DNA of 39,185 bases from Gammaproteobacteria bacterium UBA7803 (GCA_002480525.1 DLCH01000046.1:33222-72406), one strand, 5' to 3'. Counted from the stretch's first letter, positions 1 to 8,622 are shown. Notes: generated from the sequence alone by a model not told the origin. Numbers and translations are program-made.

Positions 1-1634
1 GCCGGGTCGTTCAGCAGCCGGGCCGCCAGGCGCGCGTTGACCTCGCCGCTGTGTCCCCCGCAGGCGCCGCAGTGCAGCGCGCTGGCGTGGGGATTGTTGA
101 CCACGCCGGCGCCGTGGCCGACCAGCAGCTCCAGCCGGGCGAAACCGCTGGTCAGGGACATGGCGCGCAGCACGGCCTCGGCCATCTCGATCCGCTCGTC
201 GAGCGCCACGGACGGGTCGAACTCGGGCGCGGGCTCCGCCGGGCGGCCGGCCCGTCCGAGGCGCAGTCCGTCCCGCAGCAGCTTGCCGGCATAAACCGGC
301 CCCATGGCCTCGACGAAGGCAAACGACGAGACCGCCGCGAGCTTGAAGCGGCCCCAGGCGCGGCGCGCCCGGGCGCCGAACCGGGCGCGCCGGTCCGCGT
401 CCCGGTCCGACTCGCCGCCGGACCGGGAGGTCCGGGCCGGCGTCAGCAGCACCGGCAGCCGGTGCTCGGTGACGTCGGAGGCGAAGCCGCGATGGGCCGC
501 GGCCAGACCGAAGAAGCCGGCGAATCCGGAGGTCGTGACTTCCGAGTCCTCGCACTCCAGCGCGCGCCGGAACACCTCGGACCGGACGTCGATGCAGAAC
601 ACCGCATGCAGCAGCGGACGCTCCGGGCCTGCCGCGACAGGCGTTGCCCCAGGCGCCGCCAGCGCGCTGGCCAGCCGGCGCTGGGCGGCCCGCTCCGCCG
701 CGTCCTGAAGCACCGCGTCGACGGCGTCGGCGGCGCTGGTCCGCACCGGCAGCGCATGGGCCGCGGCGATGCCCCGCCAGGCGTCGGCGATGCGATCCTC
801 GAAACGCTCGAACAGGGCGACCTCCCAGGCCATGCGGATGGCCAGCAGATCGCCCACGGTCTGGTCGGCGCCATTGGCCAGCTCGGCCTCCCAGAGCCGC
901 TGACGGGCGAGCTGCGACCAGCCGCCGAGGCCGAGCAGAAGCTGGTGGAAGTAGCTCTCCAGGGCGGACGCGGTCAGCCCGAGGCGCGCGGCGAACCGGG
1001 CGATGGCGTCCATGGGATCGTCCGGCAGGGCGGCGACGAAACGCGCAAACCCGGAGAGCCCGAGGATTTCCGGCGTCAGGTCGTGAATCGCCTGAGCCCG
1101 GTAGGCCGCCCACGCCCGCTGACCCCGGGGCGCTGCCCACAGCGCCTGGCCGGCGTCGAAGTAGCCTGCGGCCCAGGCGCCGATGCGATCCGTGGTCACC
1201 GCCGGCCAGTCGGTGCCGTCCGCGCCGGCGGCCAGCTCCGCCACCGTCGCCAGCGCCGCCGGCGGATCCGCCGGCGATCCGGCCGCCCGCTTCAGGGCCG
1301 CCAGGTCGGAGAGGTCGTGGCGCTCCGGCGCAGCGTCGAGCGCGCTGCGCAGGTCGTCGTCGCTGATCACGCCCTGGTCGATGGCGTCGAGATACTCGCG
1401 CCGCGGTCGGGTCAGCCGGAACCCGCCGACCCGCTGCAGCCGCGCCGACGCCCGCGCCAGCGGTTCCCCGGTCTGACCGAGAAACGGGTTGACCGCCACG
1501 GTGGCCGCCAGCGGCCACGCTGGAGGGATCTGCCGGGCCGCGGCATCGACGGCGCGAGCCAGCGCGTCGAGGTCGACGGATGCCGGCCGACCGTCGGCCT
1601 GCGGGTGACGGACGTCCTGGGTGAATGCATTCAT
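1..1634 (-). CDS. dabA: DabA, inorganic carbon uptake subunit (DUF2309), 3' end outside window
   Basis: Cytoplasmic, carbonic-anhydrase-like subunit of the DAB inorganic-carbon accumulation complex, which works with the membrane subunit DabB encoded just upstream. The frame is open through the left edge, so only about 544 N-terminal residues of a protein usually near 800 are seen. Family marks: VNPF near the N-terminus, FCIDVRSE with Cys347 and Asp349, and GHGAGVVNN...HCGACGG with His507 and Cys522. These match the zinc ligands known for Halothiobacillus DabA (recalled as C351, D353, H524, C539); the 15-residue His-Cys spacing is identical. The ATG at 1634 overlaps the dabB stop by 4 bp (ATGA), which implies translational coupling. 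The DabA assignment is firm. Activity and direction of transport are inferred from the family. Confidence 0.95.
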   Translation of the reverse strand, partial: MNAFTQDVRHPQADGRPASVDLDALARAVDAAARQIPPAWPLAATVAVNPFLGQTGEPLARASARLQRVGGFRLTRPRREYLDAIDQGVISDDDLRSALDAAPERHDLSDLAALKRAAGSPADPPAALATVAELAAGADGTDWPAVTTDRIGAWAAGYFDAGQALWAAPRGQRAWAAYRAQAIHDLTPEILGLSGFARFVAALPDDPMDAIARFAARLGLTASALESYFHQLLLGLGGWSQLARQRLWEAELANGADQTVGDLLAIRMAWEVALFERFEDRIADAWRGIAAAHALPVRTSAADAVDAVLQDAAERAAQRRLASALAAPGATPVAAGPERPLLHAVFCIDVRSEVFRRALECEDSEVTTSGFAGFFGLAAAHRGFASDVTEHRLPVLLTPARTSRSGGESDRDADRRARFGARARRAWGRFKLAAVSSFAFVEAMGPVYAGKLLRDGLRLGRAGRPAEPAPEFDPSVALDERIEMAEAVLRAMSLTSGFARLELLVGHGAGVVNNPHASALHCGACGGHSGEVNARLAARLLNDP

Positions 1635-3223
1635 GTGCCGAGCTCCCGGTGGGAATGAACATGGGGTTGGCCGGACCGGACGGTCCAGCCGCCGAGCAGG
1701 CGGTCCAGCAGGGCGTTCACGTACAGCCCGTTGGACAGGTGAACGCGCAGGCCGGCCGCCGCTGGGTGATCCGACCAGAGCGGAAAGGTCGCCTGGGCGA
1801 TGGCCACCAGTCCGAAGCTGAGCACCGCGACCACCAGCAGCGACCACTCCAGCGGTCCCGGCGACGGCGCCGCCGGCAGCGTGCCCGCGGTCACGTTCTC
1901 GGCCAGCGTCTGCAGCAGGAAGTAGCCGAGCGACGTGGCCACGGCGTACACCGCGGTGCGGATCGTCAGCGCGCGCGGCGCCCGGTCGGCCAGCCCCTGG
2001 GCGAGCAGGTAGGCGACGCCCAGCACCAGAATCGCGCCGAGGGCCAGCGACTGGGCCGACTTGCCGTCGACGCCGAGGACCGCGGCCACGCAGCCGTAGA
2101 TGACCAGCGCCAGCAGGAATGCCCGGGCCACGGCGGCGCCGCCGGGCACGGCGATGGGTCCGGGCCGGCGGATCTGGGCGACCACGTCCACCGCGGTGCC
2201 CGCGGCCAGGAACGCGTGGGCCTTGTAGAGCGAATGGGCGACGATGTGCAGCAGCGCCAGCGGGAACAGGGCGAGGCCGCACTGCATGATCATGAATCCC
2301 ATCTGGGAAATCGTGGACCAGGCGAGGGAGGTCTTGACCGCCGGCTGGGCGAGCATGGACACGCCGCCGGCCAGCGCGGTGAACCCGCCGAGCATCACCA
2401 GCCCGGCCAGCGCGCCGGGGGCCAGCAGCATGACGTCGGCGAAGCGGATCAGCAGGAAGCCGCCGGCGTTGATCACCCCGGCGTGCAGCAGCGCGGACAC
2501 CGGTGTCGGCGTCTCCATCACCTCGGTCAGCCAGCCGTGGCTGGGGAACTGGGCCGACTTAAGGGCCGCCGCCACCGCCAGCAGCGCGGCGGACCAGAGC
2601 ACGCCCGCCGGGGCCACGCCCTGCCCTGCCGCCTCCAGAATCGTGGCGATGTCCAGGCTGTCGTAGCCCACTGCCAGGGGCACCAGCGCGCCGACCAGGG
2701 CGATGTCGCCGGCCCGGGCGAACACGAACTTCTTGCGGGCCGCGCGGATCGCCTGGGGCCGCTCGGGGTAGAACAGCAGCAGCCGGTGCAGGCACAGGCT
2801 GGTGGCGATCCAGGCCGCCGCGAGCTGGATCAAATTGCCTGCCTGCACCAGCAGCAGCACCGCCGCCACCGTCGCGCCCATCCAGCCGACGAACCGGCGC
2901 TGGCCCGGCTCGCCGTCGAGATACACGGCGGCGTAGCGCACCACGATCCAGCCGACGAAGCACACCAGCAGCAGCATCGTGACGCTGACCACGTCCAGGC
3001 GCGCGGACAGGCCGATGCCGCCGAGGCCCAGCACCGGGCTGGTGCCGGGGCCCGCGGTCCAGAGCAGCCAGGCGGCGCCCAGGGCGGATGCGAACGCCGC
3101 CAGCGCGGCCCACTCCAGGCGGACCGCCGCGGCGCGGTCCGGCCCGCCGGGCCGCAGCAGGGAAGGCAGCGCCGCGGCGAGCAGCAGCGCTGGAGCGAGC
3201 AGTGGCAGCAGTGCCTGAACCAT
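1631..3223 (-). CDS. dabB: DabB, NuoL/Mrp-like proton-conducting membrane subunit
   Basis: Membrane partner of DabA, 530 residues, from the NADH-quinone oxidoreductase subunit L / Mrp antiporter superfamily. In the DAB complex it is thought to pass cations down their gradient to drive CO2 hydration by DabA. The protein is hydrophobic throughout with about 13-14 membrane segments. The proton-translocating core is visible: ALKSAQFPSHGWLTEVMETP followed by TPVSALLHAGVINAGGFLL, including the conserved Lys and His of the half-channel. The ATG at 3223 follows GGAG with good spacing. It overlaps dabA by 4 bp, and no Nuo or Mrp genes are nearby, which excludes a complex I or Mrp operon. It is transcribed away from the LysR gene at 3342. 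Confidence 0.93.
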   Translation of the reverse strand: MVQALLPLLAPALLLAAALPSLLRPGGPDRAAAVRLEWAALAAFASALGAAWLLWTAGPGTSPVLGLGGIGLSARLDVVSVTMLLLVCFVGWIVVRYAAVYLDGEPGQRRFVGWMGATVAAVLLLVQAGNLIQLAAAWIATSLCLHRLLLFYPERPQAIRAARKKFVFARAGDIALVGALVPLAVGYDSLDIATILEAAGQGVAPAGVLWSAALLAVAAALKSAQFPSHGWLTEVMETPTPVSALLHAGVINAGGFLLIRFADVMLLAPGALAGLVMLGGFTALAGGVSMLAQPAVKTSLAWSTISQMGFMIMQCGLALFPLALLHIVAHSLYKAHAFLAAGTAVDVVAQIRRPGPIAVPGGAAVARAFLLALVIYGCVAAVLGVDGKSAQSLALGAILVLGVAYLLAQGLADRAPRALTIRTAVYAVATSLGYFLLQTLAENVTAGTLPAAPSPGPLEWSLLVVAVLSFGLVAIAQATFPLWSDHPAAAGLRVHLSNGLYVNALLDRLLGGWTVRSGQPHVHSHRELGT

Positions 3224-3271
3224 GGTGGTCTCCGGTCCTGTTCGGAACGGGCGCCACTCTAGGGACTGCTC

Positions 3272-3327
3272 ACGATTAATAAAAATTCATTGTTTTTGAT
3301 TTATCGTTCTGTTTTATTTAACGATAA
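3272..3327. promoter_or_regulatory. AT-rich divergent control region with perfect inverted repeat
   Basis: The gap between dabB and the LysR gene is sharply AT-rich compared with its surroundings. It holds TTATCGTT (3301-3308) and its exact reverse complement AACGATAA (3320-3327), separated by 11 bases, which is the T-N11-A geometry of LysR-type sites. A weaker extra half-site, ACGATTAA, lies at 3272-3279. This is the likely operator of the adjacent LysR protein and the promoter region for both transcripts. No clear -35/-10 pair was assigned. Confidence 0.6.
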
Positions 3328-3341
3328 GGTTTGATCGAGGC

Positions 3342-4229
3342 ATGGCCGCAGTCACCATGGCGGATCTCAACTACAACCACCTGCGCTACTTCCACACCGT
3401 GGCCCACGAGGGCAACCTCACCCGGGCCGCCGAGCATCTCAACGTCTCCCAGTCCGCGGTGTCGACCCAGATCCGCCAGCTCGAGGAGCGGCTCGGCACC
3501 CCCCTGTTCGAGCGCCGGGGCCGCGCCCTGCATCTGACGGAAGCCGGACGCATCGCCCTCGACCATGCCGACGCCATCTTCGCCACCGGCCGGGAGCTGC
3601 TCGCCACCCTGCAGCAGAGCGGCCGTCAGCGCGTGCCGCTGCGCGTGGGCGCCCAGGCCACCCTGTCGCGCAACTTTCAGCTCGCGTTCCTGCGGCCGCT
3701 GCTCGGGCGGCAGGACGTCGAGGTGATCCTCCGCTCCGGCAGCGCCGCCGAGCTGTTCAGCGCCCTCACCGCCCTGCAGCTCGACCTGGTGCTCACCAAC
3801 CAGCCGCCGGCGCTGGACGCCCTGACGCCGTTCGCCGTCCGGCGCCTGGACGAGCAGAGCGTCAGCCTGATCGGCACGCCCGAGCTGTGCCCGCCGGGGC
3901 AGACCCTGGCGGAACGGCTCGACCGGACGGGGCTGATCCTGCCCACCCTGGCCAGCGGCCTGCGGGTGGCCTTCGATGCCCTCGCCGGGCGGATGGGCAT
4001 CACGCCGCAGCTCGTCGCCGAGGTGGACGACATGGCGATGATGCGGCTGCTCGCGCGGGAGGGGATCGGTCTGGCGGTGCTGCCGCCCATCGTCGTGCGC
4101 GACGAGCTGGAGAGCGGCGCGCTGGTGGAGATCGAGGCCCTGCCGGACCTGACGGAGACCTTCTACGGCGTGACCGTCGAACGGCGTTTTCCCAACCCGC
4201 TGCTGGCCGAGCTGCTCAACGCGGCATGA
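3342..4229 (+). CDS. LysR-family regulator, NhaR-like
   Basis: Transcription factor of 295 residues with an N-terminal winged helix-turn-helix (about residues 8-65; NYNHLRYFHTVAHEGNLTRA, then SQSAVSTQIRQLEERLGTPL) and a C-terminal substrate-binding domain. The NYNHLRYF opening and the spacing that follows resemble NhaR, the sodium-responsive activator of an antiporter gene, more than CbbR. It is divergent from dabBA across 118 bases that carry a good LysR-type palindrome, so it most likely controls dabBA and itself. The start is uncertain: ATG 3342 has GAGG too close, while the next ATG at 3357 gives the more typical N-terminus MADLNYNHLRYF. The inducer (CO2, bicarbonate, pH or sodium) is not visible in the sequence. 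Confidence 0.9.
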   Translation: MAAVTMADLNYNHLRYFHTVAHEGNLTRAAEHLNVSQSAVSTQIRQLEERLGTPLFERRGRALHLTEAGRIALDHADAIFATGRELLATLQQSGRQRVPLRVGAQATLSRNFQLAFLRPLLGRQDVEVILRSGSAAELFSALTALQLDLVLTNQPPALDALTPFAVRRLDEQSVSLIGTPELCPPGQTLAERLDRTGLILPTLASGLRVAFDALAGRMGITPQLVAEVDDMAMMRLLAREGIGLAVLPPIVVRDELESGALVEIEALPDLTETFYGVTVERRFPNPLLAELLNAA

Positions 4230-4272
4230 GCCCGTGCCGGCCGGGAATCGGGCCACCGACCGGTCCGGGGCG

Positions 4273-5460
4273 TCAGGCGACGGCTTCCCGCCCTCCGACG
4301 GTCGCGGTCGGGGCCGCCGCGCGCTGCACCTGATTGCGGCCCCGGCACTTCGCCCGGTACAGCGCGTCGTCCGCCCGCTTGAGCAGCCCTTCGAGCCGCT
4401 CGCCGCCGGCGTCGAGCTCCGCGACGCCGACGCTCACCGTCGCCTCGACGGGCCGGGCGTCCACCAGCAGCGGGGTTTTCGCGAACCGTCGCGCCAGCCG
4501 TTCGGCGACGCTCTCCGCCTCGCTCACGCCGACCCGGGGCAGCAGCGCCACGAACTCCTCGCCGCCGAACCGCGCCATGGTGTCCTGCTCGCGCAGCTCG
4601 CGCCGCGCGGTGCGGACGAAGTGGCGCAGCACGCGGTCGCCGACGCTGTGTCCGTAGCCGTCGTTGATGCGCTTGAAGTGGTCGAGATCCACCGCCAGCA
4701 CGGACACCGGCTGACGCGCCCGCACCGCCTCGGCGACCCGGCCCGCCGCGGCCTCGAAGAACGCCCGCCGGTTGAAGATGCCGGTGAGCGGATCGAGGGC
4801 GGCCTGGGCCCGCAGTTCCTGCTGCAGCCGCTCGGTGGTCAGGATGATGTAGCCGAGCGCGATGAGAATGGCCTGCACGATGCCGTTGTAGAACATCATC
4901 TGCTCCATGGGCCCACCGGTGAACAGATCGTTGCCCGACGGAAACAGCACGTTGACGGCGATGCGCATCACCATCGCCGCGGCGAACACCGAGAACACCA
5001 GCATCATGTAGCGCGACGTCATCGTCGCCATGCCGCCGTGGCGGTGAAACTCGGCGACCGCCAGCAGGCACAGCCCGGCATAGACGGTGCTGCCGAGGAC
5101 GATGCGCGCGGGCAGAGACGGCGCCACCAGCGAGAAATAGGTCAGCCCACCGCCCATCAGCGCGATGACCGGAACCAGCCGCCACATGGTCGAGGGATCA
5201 CGCCCGAAGAACGCCCGGGTGCCGGCCACGGACAGCCCGTAGCCCGAGGCGATGAGCATGTTCGCCAGCACGATGGAGAGCAGCGGATGCCACTGGCTCT
5301 GGGCGGACATGAGCAGTATGCCGATGGAGATCGTGACGTGGCCCATGGTCCACTGGGGCAGGCCCGGCTCCTCGTGATTGAGGCGCCAGGTCATGGCGAG
5401 GGCGATGCTGGTCAGCGACAGCACCGTCGCCAGCACGATGAGCAGTGTGGGTATGTCCAT
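4273..5460 (-). CDS. Membrane diguanylate cyclase (GGDEF)
   Basis: 395-residue enzyme predicted to make cyclic di-GMP from two GTP at the inner membrane. Residues 1-210 form about six to seven membrane segments without a recognisable sensor domain. A GGDEF domain follows from about residue 222 (DPLTGIFNRR). The active site reads GGEEF at 299-303 and is intact. The inhibitory I-site RxxD is also intact (R290-D293, five residues before GGEEF), so product feedback is expected. It follows the PLP-enzyme gene in the same direction after a 75-bp gap and could be co-transcribed with that group or have its own promoter. It is convergent with the LysR gene on its left. The signal it senses is unknown. 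Confidence 0.95.
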   Translation of the reverse strand: MDIPTLLIVLATVLSLTSIALAMTWRLNHEEPGLPQWTMGHVTISIGILLMSAQSQWHPLLSIVLANMLIASGYGLSVAGTRAFFGRDPSTMWRLVPVIALMGGGLTYFSLVAPSLPARIVLGSTVYAGLCLLAVAEFHRHGGMATMTSRYMMLVFSVFAAAMVMRIAVNVLFPSGNDLFTGGPMEQMMFYNGIVQAILIALGYIILTTERLQQELRAQAALDPLTGIFNRRAFFEAAAGRVAEAVRARQPVSVLAVDLDHFKRINDGYGHSVGDRVLRHFVRTARRELREQDTMARFGGEEFVALLPRVGVSEAESVAERLARRFAKTPLLVDARPVEATVSVGVAELDAGGERLEGLLKRADDALYRAKCRGRNQVQRAAAPTATVGGREAVA

Positions 5461-5535
5461 GTCGCCCCGGACCCGGCAATTCCTAAAAGACTAGCAAGCT
5501 AGCGGACGAATGGCGGACCGGGAATCTCGACCGTG

Positions 5536-6813
5536 TCACGCTTCCGCCGGGCCGCCCTCCTGCAGCACGTCCCAGCGGTCGACGATCTTCCCGTCGCGCA
5601 CCACCAGCAGGTCGCCGAACTGCAGCATGACCCGCTCGCTCTGGGTGGGGCGCAGGAACGCGTAGTCCCCCACCGCCAGGTCCACCGACGTCGAGGTGGT
5701 GAAGGGCTCCTGGTTGGTGCTGTGGTAGAGCGGCTCCGGAATGCCCCGCGGCGACACGTAGCGGGCTTTCCAGTAGCCGCCGTAGATGAAATGCAGCCGA
5801 CGCAGGTTCGGGTCCCACCAGGCCAGGGCGTCGGCGAACCAGGGGTCGCCGGGCACCCGCAGCGCATCGTAGCGCTTCAGCACCGGCGCGCCGATGAACA
5901 CCGCCGGCTCGTGGGCCGCCAGATGGTGCGTGTCGAAGTCGGTCGGCTTGACGACGCCGGACCCGGCCGACAGATCGTTCATCGTGGCGTCGCCCCGGTA
6001 GATGCCGAGGGTGTGGCTGCCGGCCCCGTTCAGCGTGAGGCCGGCCGGGTCGATGCCGCGGGCGCGGATCCGCTCGACGAAGCCGCGGTAGCGGGCCAGC
6101 ACGTCCTGCACCGCCGGATGCTCGAGGCTGGCGCCGAGCCCGGTGAGATGCGGCTCGTAGCCCATCAGCCCGGACAGGGTCAGGTGCGCCGGGTCGGCGG
6201 CGATGACGTCGAGCACGGGCTCGATGGCGGCGGGTCCGGGAAACCCGCCCCGGTGCAGCCCGACGTCGATCTCCAGGTTGACCCGCAGCCGGACGCCGAG
6301 GCCGCGCGCCAGCGCCTGGTACGCTTCGAGCCGGCTGCGCGTGTCGATCAGCCACTGCACGTTGCCCGCAGCCGCGGCGTTCTCCGCCGGGAGCGCCGCG
6401 AAGTAGCTGCGCGCCGCCGCCACCGGCATGGGTTTGCCGAGCAGCGCGTCGCTGTGCGGAAACGCCGCCGACACCGCGTTGAGGAAAGGCTGGTGAAAGA
6501 CCATCAGCGCGTCCGTTCGCGCCCGCGCCATGACGTGGCGCAGCAGCGGCAGCGACGGCAGCGACTTGACCACCACCCGATAGGTGCGATCCGGTCCGAC
6601 CGCGGCGGCCAGGCGATCGACGTTGGCGTTCATCCGGTCCAGGTCGAGGACCATCACCGGGCGCCCGGGGCCTTCGCGCTTGAGCAGATCGTTCAGGGCG
6701 GCGAAGTAGGCGTCGTGGGGGGCGCCGCGATCCTCCGGCTTCCACAGCCAGGCGGCCCCGCCGGCCGCCGCCAGGGCGCCGGCGCCGCCGAGCAGCAGGC
6801 CGCGCCGCTTCAC
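5536..6813 (-). CDS. Exported PLP fold-III enzyme, D-threonine aldolase / D-serine dehydratase-like
   Basis: 425-residue protein of the alanine-racemase-fold PLP family, closest in pattern to enzymes labelled amino acid deaminase/aldolase. Visible marks are VMVLDLDRMNANVDRL (about 53-68), the probable PLP lysine K83 in RVVVKSLPS, NLEIDVGLHRGG, and the C-terminal DLSAGSGVVKPTDFDTHH block. The N-terminus KRRGLLLGGAGALAAAGGAA resembles a Tat signal (twin Arg at 3-4 plus a hydrophobic stretch), which would suit a protein exported with its cofactor bound. The GTG start at 6813 overlaps the stop of the upstream oxidase gene by 4 bp (GTGA), which decides the start. Substrate is unknown; racemase, dehydratase or aldolase activity are all possible. 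Confidence 0.85.
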   Translation of the reverse strand: MKRRGLLLGGAGALAAAGGAAWLWKPEDRGAPHDAYFAALNDLLKREGPGRPVMVLDLDRMNANVDRLAAAVGPDRTYRVVVKSLPSLPLLRHVMARARTDALMVFHQPFLNAVSAAFPHSDALLGKPMPVAAARSYFAALPAENAAAAGNVQWLIDTRSRLEAYQALARGLGVRLRVNLEIDVGLHRGGFPGPAAIEPVLDVIAADPAHLTLSGLMGYEPHLTGLGASLEHPAVQDVLARYRGFVERIRARGIDPAGLTLNGAGSHTLGIYRGDATMNDLSAGSGVVKPTDFDTHHLAAHEPAVFIGAPVLKRYDALRVPGDPWFADALAWWDPNLRRLHFIYGGYWKARYVSPRGIPEPLYHSTNQEPFTTSTSVDLAVGDYAFLRPTQSERVMLQFGDLLVVRDGKIVDRWDVLQEGGPAEA

Positions 6814-8174
6814 GCGGTGCCCTCCGCCAGGAACAGACGCCGCAGATGATCGTTGAGAAACCGCCCCCGGGGATCGAGCTCGCGCCGCAGGGCGCAGAAA
6901 TCGCCGAACCTCGGATACAGCGCGGCGAGCTCGCGGTACCCCAGCGAATGCACCTTGCCCCAGTGGGGCCGGCCGCCGTACTTCCAGAAGATCGGCTCGA
7001 CGGCGTCGAACAGCGGCCGGTAATCGAAGGCCGCGCTGCGATGCACCGAGATGGCGGCCCGGTCGCCGCCCTCGTCCATGGACAGCCACAGGTCGTCGCC
7101 GCGCACGTAGCGGTACTCGAGCGGGAACACCACGTCGATCCGTTCCCGGGCGATGGTGTCGAGAATCTCGCGCAGACAGGCGGCGCCGGCCTCGCGGGGC
7201 ACCGCGTACTCCATCTCGTTGAAGCGGTCGTTGCGCACGTTCGACAGGATCCGGTAGGACTCGTCGACCACCTCGGTGGGCTCGATCTGCTCCGCCAGGC
7301 CGTTGACGAGGGGGCGCCGCTCGCCCGGCGGCACCGCCAGCCAGGAGGCCATGGCCTGGGCGAAGGCGGCGGCCTCCTCCGGCGACTGGGGCGGGTTGTC
7401 GATCGGGTCGTCGGTCTCGTCGATGGCCAGCACCAGGGCGTAGTCGGAGTGGGTCAGCGGGAACATCTCGAAGTGCCGATGCCGCTCCGCAGACGCCTCG
7501 AACACCTCCAGCACCTCTTCCGTGCGCTGCGCCCAGTTGCGCGCGCGCAGCCGGTAGGCGGTCCGGTTCTGCAGCTCGATGCGGGTGAGAACGCCGAGCG
7601 CGCCGAGGCTGACGCAGGCCGCCGGGAACAGCTCGGCGTCCTCCGGCGTCAGGTCGAGCAGTTCGCCGGCCGCCGTCGCCAGCCGCAGCGAGCGCACGTT
7701 GCCCGACAGGGAATGCAGCGTCAGACCGGTGCCGTGGGTAGCGGTGGAGATCGCGCCCGCCAGCGTCTGTCGGTCGATGTCCGGCAGGATCAGCGGCCCC
7801 TGGCCCAGCGCCGCGAGCGCGGGGCCGATGTCGCCGAGGCGCGTGCCCGCGCCGAAGGTAGCGCGCAGGCCGTCGGGATCGTGCGCCAGCAGGCCGGACA
7901 GCTTGTCGAGGATCAGCAGGTGGCCGTCGGTGGGCACCAGGGGCGAGAACGAGTGTCCGGCACCGACGGCGCGCACCGGCCCCGCATTGGCCTTCAGCCA
8001 GGCGACCAGCTCGTCCTCGGTCGCCGGCGCCACCCGTCCGGCGGGGTGCGCCACCAGCCCGCCGGACCAGTTGCGCCAGGGCAGCGTCCCATCTTGTGCT
8101 GCCAGGGCGCGCGGCGCCCCGGCGTACAGACCCGCCAGGGCCGCGCCCGCCAGCCAGCGTCGTCGCGTGATCAT
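6810..8174 (-). CDS. Tat-exported FAD oxidase, aldonolactone oxidase family (ALO/GULO-like)
   Basis: 454-residue flavoprotein with an N-terminal FAD_binding_4 (VAO/PCMH) domain and a C-terminal D-arabinono-1,4-lactone oxidase domain. GAGHSFSP (71-78) contains H74, the position that carries covalent FAD in gulonolactone oxidase. The C-terminal HWGKVHSLGY followed by DPRGRFLN is the family signature. The N-terminus MITRRRWLAGAALAGLYAGA has a twin-arginine and hydrophobic stretch ending near an Ala-rich cleavage site, so periplasmic location is expected. It starts at 8174 with an ATGA overlap with the cytochrome gene upstream and ends with a GTGA overlap with the PLP-enzyme gene. It may oxidise a sugar lactone, a polyol or an amino-acid-derived alcohol; the cytochrome may be its electron acceptor. 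Confidence 0.88.
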   Translation of the reverse strand: MITRRRWLAGAALAGLYAGAPRALAAQDGTLPWRNWSGGLVAHPAGRVAPATEDELVAWLKANAGPVRAVGAGHSFSPLVPTDGHLLILDKLSGLLAHDPDGLRATFGAGTRLGDIGPALAALGQGPLILPDIDRQTLAGAISTATHGTGLTLHSLSGNVRSLRLATAAGELLDLTPEDAELFPAACVSLGALGVLTRIELQNRTAYRLRARNWAQRTEEVLEVFEASAERHRHFEMFPLTHSDYALVLAIDETDDPIDNPPQSPEEAAAFAQAMASWLAVPPGERRPLVNGLAEQIEPTEVVDESYRILSNVRNDRFNEMEYAVPREAGAACLREILDTIARERIDVVFPLEYRYVRGDDLWLSMDEGGDRAAISVHRSAAFDYRPLFDAVEPIFWKYGGRPHWGKVHSLGYRELAALYPRFGDFCALRRELDPRGRFLNDHLRRLFLAEGTA

Positions 8175-8539
8175 GATTCCCCCGCCATGAACCGGATCAG
8201 CCGCCGGAAATCGTCGCGGCTGCAGTCCATGCAGTAGCCCAGCGGCGGCATGTTGTTGAAGCCCTCGATGGTGTGCCGCAGCAGGGTGTCCTCGCCTTTC
8301 GCCAGGCGCGGCGCCCACGCCGCCGCATCGCCGGCCGGCGGCGCGCCGCCCTCGCCCCGCACGTGGCACAGGGCGCAGCTTCGCGCCCATTGCGCCAGAT
8401 TGGCCTGCGGCACGCCGGGGGTCTCCATCGTCGCGTCGTCCGGTACGGCCGCCTCGCCGGACGGTGACGACGGCTCGGCGCAGCCCGCCAGCGCGATCAG
8501 AATCAGTGACAGTGCGCCGCAGCGCCAGCTCGAATGCAT
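8171..8539 (-). CDS. Lipoprotein cytochrome c (c5-like)
   Basis: 122-residue mono-haem cytochrome. A short hydrophobic signal ends in a lipobox (LAGC, Cys20), so it should be lipid-anchored in the periplasm. CALCH (55-59) binds haem c, and Met97 in FNNMPPLG is the likely sixth ligand. Cys103 and Cys106 (YCMDCS) match the extra disulfide of cytochrome c5-type proteins. The ATG at 8539 has a strong GGGAGGGGG just upstream; the longer in-frame extension lacks support. It is the first gene of the leftward operon and overlaps the FAD oxidase gene by 4 bp, which suggests that it takes electrons from that oxidase to the respiratory chain (inference). Confidence 0.88.
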   Translation of the reverse strand: MHSSWRCGALSLILIALAGCAEPSSPSGEAAVPDDATMETPGVPQANLAQWARSCALCHVRGEGGAPPAGDAAAWAPRLAKGEDTLLRHTIEGFNNMPPLGYCMDCSRDDFRRLIRFMAGES

Positions 8540-8622
8540 GCCCCCTCCCAACGGCCGTGCCCGGCCAGTATATGGCGCGCCCGGCGGCGGTGCAGCCGCC
8601 TGCGCCAACCGCCGGCGGCGAC

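Noticed and set aside
1631..3223. Reading DabB as NuoL of complex I or MrpA
   Set aside because: The overlapping DabA gene and the absence of other Nuo or Mrp genes support DabB.
5491..5502. CTAGC-AA-GCTAG palindrome upstream of the diguanylate cyclase gene
   Set aside because: Only 5-bp arms and a single copy; not enough to name it an operator.
51..8237. Long open frames on the plus strand opposite dabAB, the diguanylate cyclase, the PLP enzyme and the FAD oxidase
   Set aside because: They are antisense to strongly recognised genes and are Arg/Gly/His/Gln-rich without family motifs, as expected of shadow frames in GC-rich DNA.
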